Assembly (NCBI GenBank): GCA_022792945.1 | Contig: JAAWBZ010000073.1 | Location: 1-64,000, forward strand | Source of the DNA: Oscillospiraceae bacterium | Lineage (GTDB): Bacteria > Bacillota > Clostridia > Oscillospirales > Oscillospiraceae | Direction of reading: 5' to 3' | DNA: 64,000 nt | Shown: piece by piece, positions 32,931-41,608 of the stretch | How the letters are laid out: each line of letters opens with the position of its first letter | Position numbering within the stretch: the stretch's first letter is position 1 | Program-made: the position numbers and the translations under genes | Notes under the pieces: model-generated | The model's database searches: none | Seen by the model: only the letters and a program-made list of their open reading frames with translations | What the model was told of the DNA's origin: nothing

Positions 32931-33494
32931 TCACGCTTTGGCGCGGCTGAGATACTCGCCGGTGCGGGTGTCGATGGTGATCCTGTCGCCCTCGTTGATG
33001 AACAGGGGCACCTTGATCTCCGCGCCGGTCTCCACGATGGCGGGCTTGGTGACGTTGGTGGCGGTATCGCCCTTGACGCCGGGCTCGGTCTCGGTGATCT
33101 CCAGGTCCACGAAGTTGGGGGCCTCAACGCCGAACACGCTGCCCTTGTAGGACAGCACCGTGCAGGTGTCGTTCTCCTTGACAAAGCGGAAGCTGTCGTC
33201 CAGCACCGTCTTGTCAATGGGGATCATGTCGTAGGTCTCCTCGTCCATGAAGTAGTAGAGGTCGCCGTCGGCGTAGGAATAGGACATTTTCTTTCTCTCG
33301 ATGAAAGCGGTGGGATACTTGTCATTGGGGTTGAAGGTGGTCTCCACGACGGCGCCGGTGATCACGTTCTTCATTTTTACGCGTACAAACGCCGCGCCCT
33401 TGCCGGGCTTGACGTGCTGGAACTCCACGATCTGCATCACCTTGCCGTCCATCTCGAAGGTCACGCCGTTTCTAAAATCGCTGACAGAAATCAT
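32931..33494 (-). CDS. efp: Elongation factor P
   Basis: The 187-residue protein has three beta-barrel domains and enters the ribosome E site to relieve stalling on proline stretches. Its [15 protein letters not shown] loop carries the lysine at the usual tip position near residue 31. The C-terminal [19 protein letters not shown] matches. No modification genes (epmA, ymfI) are adjacent. Start with good RBS GGAGG. Confidence 0.95.
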   Translation of the reverse strand: MISVSDFRNGVTFEMDGKVMQIVEFQHVKPGKGAAFVRVKMKNVITGAVVETTFNPNDKYPTAFIERKKMSYSYADGDLYYFMDEETYDMIPIDKTVLDDSFRFVKENDTCTVLSYKGSVFGVEAPNFVDLEITETEPGVKGDTATNVTKPAIVETGAEIKVPLFINEGDRITIDTRTGEYLSRAKA

Positions 33495-33557
33495 ATTTGC
33501 TTATCCTCCTATATTTCCCACCGCAGTCTACGGTTTTCTACGGTACCATACAGCGAT

Positions 33558-33586
33558 ATCATACCCGATTTCCCCGCAAAATGCAA
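33558..33586 (-). promoter_or_regulatory. Promoter of efp
   Basis: On minus, TTGCAT (33581-33586) and TATGAT (33558-33563) are 17 bp apart, about 64 nt upstream of the efp start. Confidence 0.65.
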
Positions 33587-33621
33587 GTCCATATGCGGCA
33601 ATTTTGGATTTTTTTCCAGCC

Positions 33622-34119
33622 TCACCGGCCCAGCCGCCCCGCCAGAGCGATCCAGGGCAGCTCCAGGCCACGGCGCAGCTTCAGCCAGATATTGTGCAGG
33701 CGGATGGGCCGCACCAGGATCGACGTCAGGCCGGCGCAGTTGGCCCCCAGGACGTCGGTGTAGATCTGGTCGCCGGCCAAGGCGGTCTCCCCGGGCAGCA
33801 GGCCGCAGCGCAGCAGCGCACGGCGGATGCCCTTCTGAAAAGGCTTGCGGGCATGGGTGACGCAGTCCAGACCGTAGGTCTCGCAGAAGCGCACCACCCG
33901 GGGCTTGCGGCTGTTGGACACCACGCACAGCTGCACGCCGTCCGCCCGCAGCGCCTCCAACCAACGCAGCACCTCCGGGCTGGGGGTGTCAGTGGTGTAG
34001 GGGACGATGGTGTTGTCAAAGTCCAGAAACAGCGCCTTCGCGCCGTATTCCGACAGCAGTGCCGGCGTGATATCCGTCACACGGCGGAGCATCCGCCGGG
34101 GCAGCAAGGAAAATGGCAT
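33622..34119 (-). CDS. yqeG: YqeG-family HAD IIIA phosphatase
   Basis: This 165-residue HAD-fold protein has LFLDFDNTIVPY (first nucleophile motif), VVSNSRKP (second) and ALAGDQIYTDVLGAN (third). YqeG-family proteins are putative phosphatases found mostly in Firmicutes and in a cluster with yqeH in Bacillus; the substrate is not known. Here it precedes efp by 128 nt on the same strand. Confidence 0.87.
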   Translation of the reverse strand: MPFSLLPRRMLRRVTDITPALLSEYGAKALFLDFDNTIVPYTTDTPSPEVLRWLEALRADGVQLCVVSNSRKPRVVRFCETYGLDCVTHARKPFQKGIRRALLRCGLLPGETALAGDQIYTDVLGANCAGLTSILVRPIRLHNIWLKLRRGLELPWIALAGRLGR

Positions 34120-34229
34120 AATGGAACCTGCTTTTTCATAAATTCTACTGCCGATGGAAACCGGCAGCGTCCGGGCAGCGCGTCAGGGAGCTGCCTCAAG
34201 ATTATACCACGGCGCAGGAGGTTTGTAAA

Positions 34230-34985
34230 TTGTCCATGCCGATCTATTTGGCCTTTTCCCCCGAGGAATTTGGCCAGGCCGCGGCCTCCGGCCATCCGCT
34301 GGCCTGTATGGGCTACCGTCTGGCGTCCGACGCGCCGACGCTGCTGGCGCCCTCTCCCCTGCCGGACTGCCGCGCCATGATGCTTTTGCAGGACGACGCC
34401 CTGCCCGCCTACGAAGCGGCGCCGTCCCTGTCGCAGCTGATCGCCGAGTATGCCGCCGCGTACCACACCGGCCTCATCTGTGACTGCGACGCGCCGGAAA
34501 ACCCCTTCTGGACGACACTGATCCGGCAGCTGAACGACGCCTGTGCCGCGCTCTCCCTGCCCCTTTGGGTGTCGGAGGCCTACGCGGACGCCGCCCCGGA
34601 CGCCTGGGTCACTATAGGCTCCGACGTGAGCACCGGAGACTTCCGGCAGCGTGCCGCCCAGGCCGCGGCGCGCTATCCCGGCCGCTGTGTCCTGGAGCTG
34701 CGCCCCCTGGGCGCACAGTACGCCCTTCCCGGCGCGCCGGCGGGCAAAACGCTGACGCCCGACGCGCTACGGCAGCTCCAAGCGGACTGGAGCGCGCCGG
34801 TTTTCCACGCGCCGGATCTGCTCTGCCAGTATTTCAGCCGTGACGGCGACCCCCTGGAGCTGGTCCTCTTCGACACCCGGGAGACCCTCCGCGAGAAGCT
34901 AACCGCCGCCGGGGATGCGGGCTTCCAAGCTGCCGTGGGCCTCTTGCAGGAGCTGTCGGTCCGCCTGCCAGATGAGTCAAAATAA
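34230..34985 (+). CDS. Uncharacterised 251-residue protein, possibly a degenerate GH18-like barrel
   Basis: There is no clear recognised family. The sequence alternates short hydrophobic strands and amphipathic helices as in a TIM barrel: GLICDCDAPENPFWTTL, LPLWVSEAYADAAPDAWVTI and CVLELRPLGAQYALP. The C-terminal LVLFDTRETLREKLTAAGDA resembles the VWFEDARSIAAK end of spore GH18-type hydrolases. No catalytic DxxDxDxE motif or signal peptide is seen, so a noncatalytic role is possible. Start: TTG at 34230 eight bases after AGGAGG; ATG at 34236 is an alternative. It has its own terminator and no linked genes. Confidence 0.6.
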   Translation: MSMPIYLAFSPEEFGQAAASGHPLACMGYRLASDAPTLLAPSPLPDCRAMMLLQDDALPAYEAAPSLSQLIAEYAAAYHTGLICDCDAPENPFWTTLIRQLNDACAALSLPLWVSEAYADAAPDAWVTIGSDVSTGDFRQRAAQAAARYPGRCVLELRPLGAQYALPGAPAGKTLTPDALRQLQADWSAPVFHAPDLLCQYFSRDGDPLELVLFDTRETLREKLTAAGDAGFQAAVGLLQELSVRLPDESK

Positions 34986-34987
34986 CA

Positions 34988-35018
34988 AAAGCGCCCTGCC
35001 GGCTTGGCAGGGCGCTTT
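34988..35018. terminator. Bidirectional terminator after the uncharacterised gene and rpsU
   Basis: A 13-bp perfect stem AAAGCGCCCTGCC / GGCAGGGCGCTTT has a GGCTT loop. It is flanked by A-runs and serves the convergent rpsU gene as well. Confidence 0.82.
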
Positions 35019-35039
35019 GAATGAACATACCCAGGAAAA

Positions 35040-35222
35040 TCAATAGAACTTTCTCTTGTTCTTGCGGGCGGCTTCAGACTTCTGCTTACGCTTCAGGCTG
35101 GGGCTCACATAGTGAGCTCTCTTCTTGACCTCCGCGATGACGCCGGCCTTCGCGCAGCTTCTCTTGAAGCGCTTGAGCGCACTCTCCAGAGATTCATTCT
35201 CTTTGACGTGAATTTCAGACAT
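35040..35222 (-). CDS. rpsU: 30S ribosomal protein S21
   Basis: The 60-residue basic protein has [20 protein letters not shown] and a long lysine/arginine-rich end, diagnostic for S21. It binds near the anti-Shine-Dalgarno region of 16S rRNA. Start: ATG at 35222 after GGAGGG; an upstream ATG at 35255 gives a longer, unsupported start. It has its own strong promoter. Confidence 0.95.
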   Translation of the reverse strand: MSEIHVKENESLESALKRFKRSCAKAGVIAEVKKRAHYVSPSLKRKQKSEAARKNKRKFY

Positions 35223-35293
35223 TGATTTCCCTCCCTCCGCTGTATCCGGATGCACCCAGGATACTTTCAGGGCCAGACTACGTGGCTTAAATG

Positions 35294-35322
35294 ATTATAC
35301 TCATTTCCGGGCCGGATGTCAA
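35294..35322 (-). promoter_or_regulatory. Sigma-A promoter of rpsU
   Basis: On minus, perfect TTGACA (35317-35322) and perfect TATAAT (35294-35299) are 17 bp apart, the strongest promoter sequence in the window. Confidence 0.88.
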
Positions 35323-35347
35323 GAATAATTTTGCAATTCGCCTAAAG

Positions 35348-37894
35348 TCACTTGATAATGACATTAACCAGCTTGTTTTTCACCACGATGGTCTTGATGA
35401 TCCGTCCGCCCAGCTTCTCCAGATTCCGCTGGACCACATCAGAGGCGTGGGCCAGGGCCGTCACGGCCTCCTGATCCAATCCTGCCTCGGCCTGCATGGT
35501 ACCGCGGAGCTTGCCGTTGATCTGGATGGCCATTTCCACCGTCGCGTCCACAGTCTTGGCCGGATCATAGGCGGGCCAGTCCTGCTGGCAGGCCATTTTG
35601 CCGTCCCCGGCGGCAAAGCCCTTCAGCGCCCACAGCTCCTCCACCATGTGCGGCGCGAAGGGACTCAGCAGCAGCAGCAGCACACGGATATCTCCTCTGG
35701 TGCAGCCGTTGGCGGAGAGCGTGTTGACCAGTGTCATCATGGCGGCGATGGCGGTATTCATTTTCAGCCCATCAATGTCCTCTGTAACCTTCTTGATGGT
35801 CTTGTGGAGGGCAGCCTCGTTGGCCGGCGTCACGTCCGCGCTGTCCGCGCAGCCCTCGGCCAGGTTCCATACGCGGTCCAGGAAGCGCTTGCAGCCCTTC
35901 ACGGCGCTGGTCTGCCACGGGGCGGCCTTCTCAAAGTCGCCCAGGAACATGATATAGAGGCGCAGGGTATCCGCGCCGAACTCCCTGACCACGTCGTCGG
36001 GATTGACTACGTTGCCCAGGGACTTGGACATTTTCACAATGGGATGATCGGCCATTTCGCCGTACTGCTCCACAAGATGCCTCTGCGCCGCGGCCTCGCT
36101 GCCGTACTGAGCCGTCAGGGCCCTGCGCTCGCCCTCGGGGAGGTTGGCGAGGTTGTGGGGATTCAGCCCCAGGATCATGCCGTGGCTGGTGCGCTTCTGG
36201 TACGGCTCCTTGGTGGGCACCAGGCCCAGGTCATAGAGCACCTTGTGCCAGAACCGGCTGTAGAGCAGATGGAGTGTGGTATGCTCCATGCCGCCGTTGT
36301 ACCAGTCAATGGGCGACCAGTATTCCAGCGCCTCTTTAGAGGCCAGCGCCTGGTCGTTATGGGGGTCCATATACCGCAGGAAGTACCAACTGGAGCCAGC
36401 CCACTGGGGCATGGTGTCAGTCTCGCGCCGGGCCGCGCCGCCGCAGCAGGGACAGGTGGTACGGACCCAGTCGGTCATCTTGGACAGGGGCGACTCGCCG
36501 TCGTCGGTGGGTTCGTAGCTCTCCACCTCCGGCAGCAGCAGCGGCAGCTGGTCCTCCGGCAGGGGCTGCCAGCCGCACTTTTCGCACCACACCATAGGGA
36601 TCGGCTCGCCCCAGTAGCGCTGGCGGGAGAAAACCCAGTCGCGGAGCTTGTAGTTGACCTGCCGCCGGCCGACACCCTTCTCCGCCAGCCAGTCGGTGAT
36701 GGCCTCCTTGGCCTCAGCCACGGTCATGCCGTCAAACTGCTGGGAGTTGATGACCAGATCGGTGTCCGAGGTGGTATAGACCGCCTCCTGCACGTCGCCG
36801 CCCTGGGCGGTGGCGATAATGGGCAGACCGAACTTCTTGGCAAACGCCCAGTCACGTGCGTCATGGCCCGGCACGCCCATGACGCAGCCGGTGCCATAGG
36901 TGGCCAGGACGTAGTCAGAGATGAAGATGGGCACTTCCCTGCCGTTGACGGGGTTGATCGCGTTGACGCCCATCAGGCGGACGCCGGTCTTTTCCTTGTC
37001 GGCGGCCAGCTCCGTGCGCTCAAAGTCCGACTTGCGCGCGGCCTCCTGGATATACTTCTCCACCTCGTCCCAGTTGGACAGGCGCGCCCTCCAGTCCTGT
37101 ACAAAGTGATGCTCCGGCGAAATAACCATGTAGGTGGTGCCGAAGATCGTATCAGGCCGGGTGGTAAAGACGACGATCTCATCGCCGGTGGTGGCCTGGA
37201 ACGTGACCTCCGCACCGGTGGAGCGGCCGATCCAGTTCTTCTGCTGGGTCTTGACGCGCTCAATGTAGTCCACCTCGTCCAGATCGTCGATGAGCCGCTG
37301 GGCGTACTCGGTAATTTTCAGCATCCACTGGGACTTTTCCTTCCGGATGACCGGCGCGCCGCAGCGCTCACAGACGCCCTCCACCACTTCCTCGTTGGCC
37401 AGGACGCACTTGCAGGAGGTGCACCAGTTGACCGGCATGGTGGCCTTGTAGGCCAGCCCCTTTTTATAGAGCTGGAGGAAGATCCATTGGGTCCACTTGT
37501 AGTAGCTGGGGTCGGTGGTGTCCACCATCCTGTCCCAGTCAAAGCTGAAGCCCAGCATCTGCAGCTGCTCGGTGAAGTGTCGGATGTTCTGCTGAGTGAC
37601 CTTGGCGGGGTGGATGTGGTTTTTGATGGCGTAGTTCTCCGTGGGCAGGCCGAACGCGTCGTAGCCCATGGGAAACAGCACGTTATAGCCCTGCATCCGC
37701 TTCTTGCGGCAGATGATGTCCATGGCGGTATAGGGCCGGGGGTGGCCGACATGCAGGCCCTGGCCGGAGGGATACGGGAACTCGACAAGGCCGTAAAACT
37801 TGGGCCGGGGGTCGCCGGTGACGGCGGCATAGGGCTTGGTCTCCAGCCACTTTGCCTGCCATTTCTTCTCAATGGCGGTGAAATCGTATTTCAT
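35348..37894 (-). CDS. leuS: Leucyl-tRNA synthetase
   Basis: The 848-residue class I synthetase has the HIGH motif within GLHVGHPRPYTAMDIICR, an inserted CP1 editing domain (about residues 220-420, with TFQATTGDEIVVFTTRPDTI), zinc-binding CTSCKCVLANEEVVEGVCERC and KMSKSLGNVVNPDDVV near residue 615. Length is typical. Unlike tyrS, no T-box leader precedes it: only 18 bp separate it from rsfS, with which it is probably cotranscribed. Confidence 0.95.
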   Translation of the reverse strand: MKYDFTAIEKKWQAKWLETKPYAAVTGDPRPKFYGLVEFPYPSGQGLHVGHPRPYTAMDIICRKKRMQGYNVLFPMGYDAFGLPTENYAIKNHIHPAKVTQQNIRHFTEQLQMLGFSFDWDRMVDTTDPSYYKWTQWIFLQLYKKGLAYKATMPVNWCTSCKCVLANEEVVEGVCERCGAPVIRKEKSQWMLKITEYAQRLIDDLDEVDYIERVKTQQKNWIGRSTGAEVTFQATTGDEIVVFTTRPDTIFGTTYMVISPEHHFVQDWRARLSNWDEVEKYIQEAARKSDFERTELAADKEKTGVRLMGVNAINPVNGREVPIFISDYVLATYGTGCVMGVPGHDARDWAFAKKFGLPIIATAQGGDVQEAVYTTSDTDLVINSQQFDGMTVAEAKEAITDWLAEKGVGRRQVNYKLRDWVFSRQRYWGEPIPMVWCEKCGWQPLPEDQLPLLLPEVESYEPTDDGESPLSKMTDWVRTTCPCCGGAARRETDTMPQWAGSSWYFLRYMDPHNDQALASKEALEYWSPIDWYNGGMEHTTLHLLYSRFWHKVLYDLGLVPTKEPYQKRTSHGMILGLNPHNLANLPEGERRALTAQYGSEAAAQRHLVEQYGEMADHPIVKMSKSLGNVVNPDDVVREFGADTLRLYIMFLGDFEKAAPWQTSAVKGCKRFLDRVWNLAEGCADSADVTPANEAALHKTIKKVTEDIDGLKMNTAIAAMMTLVNTLSANGCTRGDIRVLLLLLSPFAPHMVEELWALKGFAAGDGKMACQQDWPAYDPAKTVDATVEMAIQINGKLRGTMQAEAGLDQEAVTALAHASDVVQRNLEKLGGRIIKTIVVKNKLVNVIIK

Positions 37895-37912
37895 GCTTCT
37901 CTTCCTTCTACA

Positions 37913-38272
37913 CTATACTTCGCTTTCTGCGGCAAGCGGGACCGGCACCGCGTCGTTCCACAGACGCTCCAGGTCGTAGAACTGCCGCGTCTCCTCGGTA
38001 AACACATGGACCACCAGACAGCCAAAATCCAGGAGCACCCAGGTGCCGCTGCGGTGCCCCTCCCGCCGGAGGGCCGGCTCACCCGCGGCGTCCAGTGCGG
38101 CTTCAGCCGCGTCGCAGAGGGTCTTGACATGGGTGCTGGAGCTGCCGGTGCAGATGAGGAAATAGTCCGCAAGGCTGGACACATCCGCGACCGCCAGCAG
38201 CTTGATGTCGATGCCCTTCTTGTCGTCCAGCGCCCTGACTGCCGTCATGGCGACTTCCTTTGGTGTTAACAT
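37913..38272 (-). CDS. rsfS: Ribosomal silencing factor RsfS
   Basis: This 119-residue protein binds L14 and blocks subunit joining when nutrients are low. It shows LLAVADVSSLADYFLICTGS and DFGCLVVHVFTEETRQFYDL, characteristic of the DUF143 family. It lies between the LCP gene (16 bp upstream) and leuS, a usual arrangement after nadD/yqeK in Firmicutes. Confidence 0.93.
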   Translation of the reverse strand: MLTPKEVAMTAVRALDDKKGIDIKLLAVADVSSLADYFLICTGSSSTHVKTLCDAAEAALDAAGEPALRREGHRSGTWVLLDFGCLVVHVFTEETRQFYDLERLWNDAVPVPLAAESEV

Positions 38273-38288
38273 TATCGATCATCCTTCC

Positions 38289-39869
38289 CTATGTTTGCTC
38301 TGTCTGCGCGGCCCCGGCGCTCTCCGCCGTGCCCGGGTCCAGGACGCCCGAGCCGTTGGAGGGCTCCTCCGGCGGCAGCTCGGGCGGCTCCTCCGGCGGC
38401 GGCTCTTCTTCGCTGGGTGCGTTGGGATCATTCGGTTCGCTGGGTTCGCCGGGTTCGCTGGGTTCTCCGCTCTCCCCTGGTTCTCCGGGGTCTGGAGAGA
38501 TACCGGAATTGCCGCCATTGGGATCGCCTGCGGGATCGTCCGAGGCGCCGGGTTCACTGGCCCCGCCGGGGTCCAGGACGTCTGTGCCGCTGGGTTCGCC
38601 GGGATCGTCCGGCTCCTCCGGTTCCGGCGTCGGGTCCGGTATGACGGGCGGCTTCGGCGTACTGGCGGAGCCGCCGCCGGAGCTGTGCGAGCTGACACCG
38701 CCTCCTGAGCCGGCACGGATGTGCAGGCTTCCCAGCTGGATATCCGCATCATAGGGGTTGAAATGCTCGTTGACGATCTCCAGGACCTCGCTGGCGTTGA
38801 GGCCCCAGTAGGAGCCGCCGTTAAGCCCCACGTTGCGGCCCGGCAGCGTCACGGTGTACATATTGCTGAGGTCGCATTTCAAAAGCTCCTGCGCAAAATA
38901 GAGCATATTGCCCAGCGTCAGGTCCGTATCCACATATTCAATGCAGGTCTCCACGATGGGCTGGATCTTCGTGATGGTACTCAGAGACAGCAGCTCCCCC
39001 GCCAGCGCCTTCAAAAAGTCCTGCTGCACCTGGGTCCGCTGGATATCCGCGGCGGCGTAGCTGCGGAAGCGGACCAGCTGCATGGCGTGCTGGCCGTCCA
39101 GCAGCTGCTCGCCGGCGTAGAGGTCGATGTGCAGGTTCTGCGTGGGGTCGTTGTAGTACATCCGCTGCGGCACGTTGAAGGTCACGCCGCCCACGATGTC
39201 CACGATCTCCACAAAGGCCTTCAGGTCCACCATCACATACCCGTCCACCTCAAAGCCCAAAATAGACGAGAGCTGGTCCTCCAGCGCCTCGATGCCCTTC
39301 TCGCCCTTGCCCGCGCCGCCGTAGACGGAGTTGATCTTGGGCACACTGTAATTGCCGTAGACCAGCGAGTCACGCGGCACGCTCATCAGCGCCACGGTGT
39401 GCTCCTCTGCATCCAGGCGGGCGATCATGATGGTATCGGTCCGGGTACCGTCGCCGTCGGTGCCCACCAGGAGAATGTTGTAGTATCCCTCCACATGGGC
39501 GCCGGGGGCGTCAAACTGGACCTCCACCTCGTTGCCGTCGTCGTCGGTATAGGTGATCCGCGGACGCGCCGGCACCTCCACCGGTTCGCCGTTCTCGTCC
39601 ATCGTAATGGTCTCCTGCCGCCGCTCCGGCTTCTGGATGTCCGGCGGGCGCACCAGCGCCTTATAAATGCCGACCACCACGCCCGCCAGCACCAGCACCG
39701 ACCCTGCCAGCAGAAGCAGGCCCCGCTGTGTGCCGCTCAATCGCTGGAACCAGCCGGCGATCCCGGTTTTTCGCTTCCCCGGCGCGGGCCTCTCGCCGCT
39801 GCCGCCCTGTTTGGATGCGGCGTGCGCGCCGGTATGCCGTGTATTGTGCTTTCCGCCAAAAAGTTTCAT
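38289..39869 (-). CDS. LytR-CpsA-Psr (LCP) family glycopolymer transferase
   Basis: The 526-residue protein has a cytoplasmic basic region (residues 1-45), one membrane helix (about 48-68) and an LCP domain (about 120-340). The latter has YYNILLVGTDGDGTRTDTIM, ALMSVPRDSLV and QLVRFRSYAAADIQRTQVQQ. LCP enzymes attach teichoic acids or other glycopolymers to peptidoglycan. The C-terminal ~145 residues are low-complexity, rich in Pro, Glu, Asp, Gly and Ser, with repeats of EPGEPSEP. Two copies of a VLDPG motif sit in the tail. Start overlaps the NadD-YqeK stop in ATGA. Confidence 0.87.
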   Translation of the reverse strand: MKLFGGKHNTRHTGAHAASKQGGSGERPAPGKRKTGIAGWFQRLSGTQRGLLLLAGSVLVLAGVVVGIYKALVRPPDIQKPERRQETITMDENGEPVEVPARPRITYTDDDGNEVEVQFDAPGAHVEGYYNILLVGTDGDGTRTDTIMIARLDAEEHTVALMSVPRDSLVYGNYSVPKINSVYGGAGKGEKGIEALEDQLSSILGFEVDGYVMVDLKAFVEIVDIVGGVTFNVPQRMYYNDPTQNLHIDLYAGEQLLDGQHAMQLVRFRSYAAADIQRTQVQQDFLKALAGELLSLSTITKIQPIVETCIEYVDTDLTLGNMLYFAQELLKCDLSNMYTVTLPGRNVGLNGGSYWGLNASEVLEIVNEHFNPYDADIQLGSLHIRAGSGGGVSSHSSGGGSASTPKPPVIPDPTPEPEEPDDPGEPSGTDVLDPGGASEPGASDDPAGDPNGGNSGISPDPGEPGESGEPSEPGEPSEPNDPNAPSEEEPPPEEPPELPPEEPSNGSGVLDPGTAESAGAAQTEQT

Positions 39870-41065
39870 GCTTTGGTCCTTTCACCAACCAGAAAATCGC
39901 GCGCCTCCACCGTGTAGCGGTCCAGAGGCTTCCCTTCGCTTTTCAGAAGCTCGATGGACATCTCGAAGCCGCACAGCAACGCCGCGTCCAGGTCTGTCTC
40001 CGCCAGGGCGCGCAGCTTCTCCACGCCGTCAAAGTCCCGGTTCGGCTCCATGTAATCGGCCAGATAGAGAATTTTTTCCAGCACCGTCATATCGGCCTTG
40101 CCCGTGGTGTGCCAGTAGATGGCCTCATAGACCGCGTCGCACTCTCCAAATATGCGCCGCGCGATCACCGCGCCGGTCTTGGAGTGGAGGAGCTTATAGT
40201 GCGCCTTTTCGAACTCACTGGTCATAATACCATATTTTTCACATAATAGCAACTGTGCCGTCCGCCCCAGGGCCTTGGTGACGTCGTGGAGGATGCCGCA
40301 CCGGGCCGCCAGGGCCTCGTCCGCGCCCCAGCGGCGGGCCAGACGGGCGGCGGTGGCGCAGCAGCCCGCCACGTGTGGGACGCGCTTGGGGTCGTGGAGG
40401 GCGAGGCTGGCGTCCCGCAGCTGCGGGAAGGGCAGGCCGCAGAGGCACTCCCCCACACCGTAGAGGCCCTGCTCCCGGATGCAGGCAAGCACCTTGGGGG
40501 CCAGATACGCCTCCGCGCACTGGAAGCGCAGCATCCGCCGCACCTCGGTGGAGGACGCCTCAAAGACGTGATTCTGGAGGACCGTTACCTCCGCGCCAAA
40601 CCGTTCCCGGACGCGCGCCGCCTGCTCCTCCAGCTTCCGGCAAGCCGCGGGAGGATCGGCGGCCCGGTGGGCCGTGACAATGGCCGCGCAGCGGCAGATC
40701 TCCTCCGGCGCGCGCCACTGGCCGAAGGAGAGGAACATATCCGTCCCCATCAGCAGGTACAGCCGGTCCTCCGGATACCGCGCCCGCAGGGCGCGCACTG
40801 TATCCACCGTGTAGCTGGGACCCTCACGGCGCAGCTCCAGGTCGTCGATCTCGGCCCCGGGGATGTCCTCCGCCATCCGGCGCAGCAGCTCCAGCCGCGC
40901 CTGCGGCGGCGGAGAGAGCGCCGGCAGCGTCTTATGCGGCGGGACCGACGCCGGGACCAGGATCACCCGGTCCAGCGCCAGCGCGCGCATCATTTCCTGT
41001 ACCGCCAGAGCGTGGCCCTTGTGCGGCGGGTTGAAGCTGCCTCCGTATACACCGATTTTGCCCAT
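39866..41065 (-). CDS. nadD: NadD-YqeK fusion: nicotinate-nucleotide adenylyltransferase and HD-domain hydrolase
   Basis: The 399-residue protein joins two enzymes usually encoded separately. Residues 1-~195 are NadD (IGVYGGSFNPPHKGHAL, nucleotidyltransferase; LLMGTDMFLSFGQW, SSTEVRRML), which makes deamido-NAD. Residues ~205-399 are a YqeK-like HD domain with HVAGCCATAARLARRW, ILHDVTKAL, EKAHYKLLHSKTGAVIA and LEKILYLADYMEPNRDFDGV, predicted to hydrolyse diadenosine tetraphosphate. Start: ATG at 41065 with GGGGG eight bases upstream; an upstream ATG at 41095 lacks a good RBS. Relevant to NiaR, the NAD regulator at 2.4 kb. No sign of frameshift at the domain boundary. Confidence 0.88.
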   Translation of the reverse strand: MGKIGVYGGSFNPPHKGHALAVQEMMRALALDRVILVPASVPPHKTLPALSPPPQARLELLRRMAEDIPGAEIDDLELRREGPSYTVDTVRALRARYPEDRLYLLMGTDMFLSFGQWRAPEEICRCAAIVTAHRAADPPAACRKLEEQAARVRERFGAEVTVLQNHVFEASSTEVRRMLRFQCAEAYLAPKVLACIREQGLYGVGECLCGLPFPQLRDASLALHDPKRVPHVAGCCATAARLARRWGADEALAARCGILHDVTKALGRTAQLLLCEKYGIMTSEFEKAHYKLLHSKTGAVIARRIFGECDAVYEAIYWHTTGKADMTVLEKILYLADYMEPNRDFDGVEKLRALAETDLDAALLCGFEMSIELLKSEGKPLDRYTVEARDFLVGERTKA

Positions 41066-41173
41066 CCTGTACGCCCCCGATTCTTTCAGACTCATTTTCT
41101 GTCATCACACAGCGGCCGCCCGGGGCGGCTGCCAGAAAATGGCATGCCAATCCTTTCCTTTCGGAAGGGGGAT

Positions 41174-41608
41174 TTATTTGCGCCGGTCCCTTGCGGCCTC
41201 CACGGCCGCCTGCCGGAAATACTCGTTGCGCTTGTCCCGTTCCTCCCGGGCCTTTTTCCGCCGGGCCTGGATGCCGGCGCGGACGGGATTGACCTTCTTG
41301 GGCTTGGCCCGGGCGGCCTGCATCTGGCGCTGGACCTCCAGCTTTTTGGATTTCCTGAAGATTACAAATTTAGAACCCATGGTCTGCACGCCCTCGGCCC
41401 CGGTGGCCTCGCAGATGGCGTCGCAGGCCTCCCGGGCGGTGAGCAGGGCGCTCTCCAGCACCTGGCCCTTGACCAGCTCACGGGCCTCCAGCACGGTGCC
41501 GGCCTCCGCGATCACGTTCTCCGTCACGCCGCCCTTGCCTATGGTGAGCAGGGGCGCCAAAAGATTTGCCTTGGCGCGCAGCTCGGCGCGCTCCTTACTT
41601 GTCAGCAT
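41174..41608 (-). CDS. yhbY: YhbY/CRS1-type RNA-binding protein
   Basis: The 144-residue protein has the CRM/YhbY fold: LTSKERAELRAKANLLAPLL, then TIGKGGVTENVIAEA and SKFVIFRKSKK. YhbY associates with pre-50S ribosomal particles. The tail after residue 95 is basic and coiled (RAGIQARRKKAREERDKRNE), longer than usual. Start: ATG at 41608 with GAGGAG seven bases upstream, overlapping the rdgB end by 14 nt. Confidence 0.87.
   Translation of the reverse strand: MLTSKERAELRAKANLLAPLLTIGKGGVTENVIAEAGTVLEARELVKGQVLESALLTAREACDAICEATGAEGVQTMGSKFVIFRKSKKLEVQRQMQAARAKPKKVNPVRAGIQARRKKAREERDKRNEYFRQAAVEAARDRRK

Noticed and set aside
37895-37912. Possible T-box leader for leuS
   Set aside because: Only 18 bp separate rsfS and leuS; no T-box sequence is present.
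35291-38269. 992-codon plus-strand open frame
   Set aside because: It lies antisense to leuS and rsfS, has no start signal or family motif, and arises from high GC at third codon positions.
38434-38490. CRISPR-like short repeats
   Set aside because: They are codon-level repeats encoding the EPGEPSEP tail of the LCP protein, without spacers.
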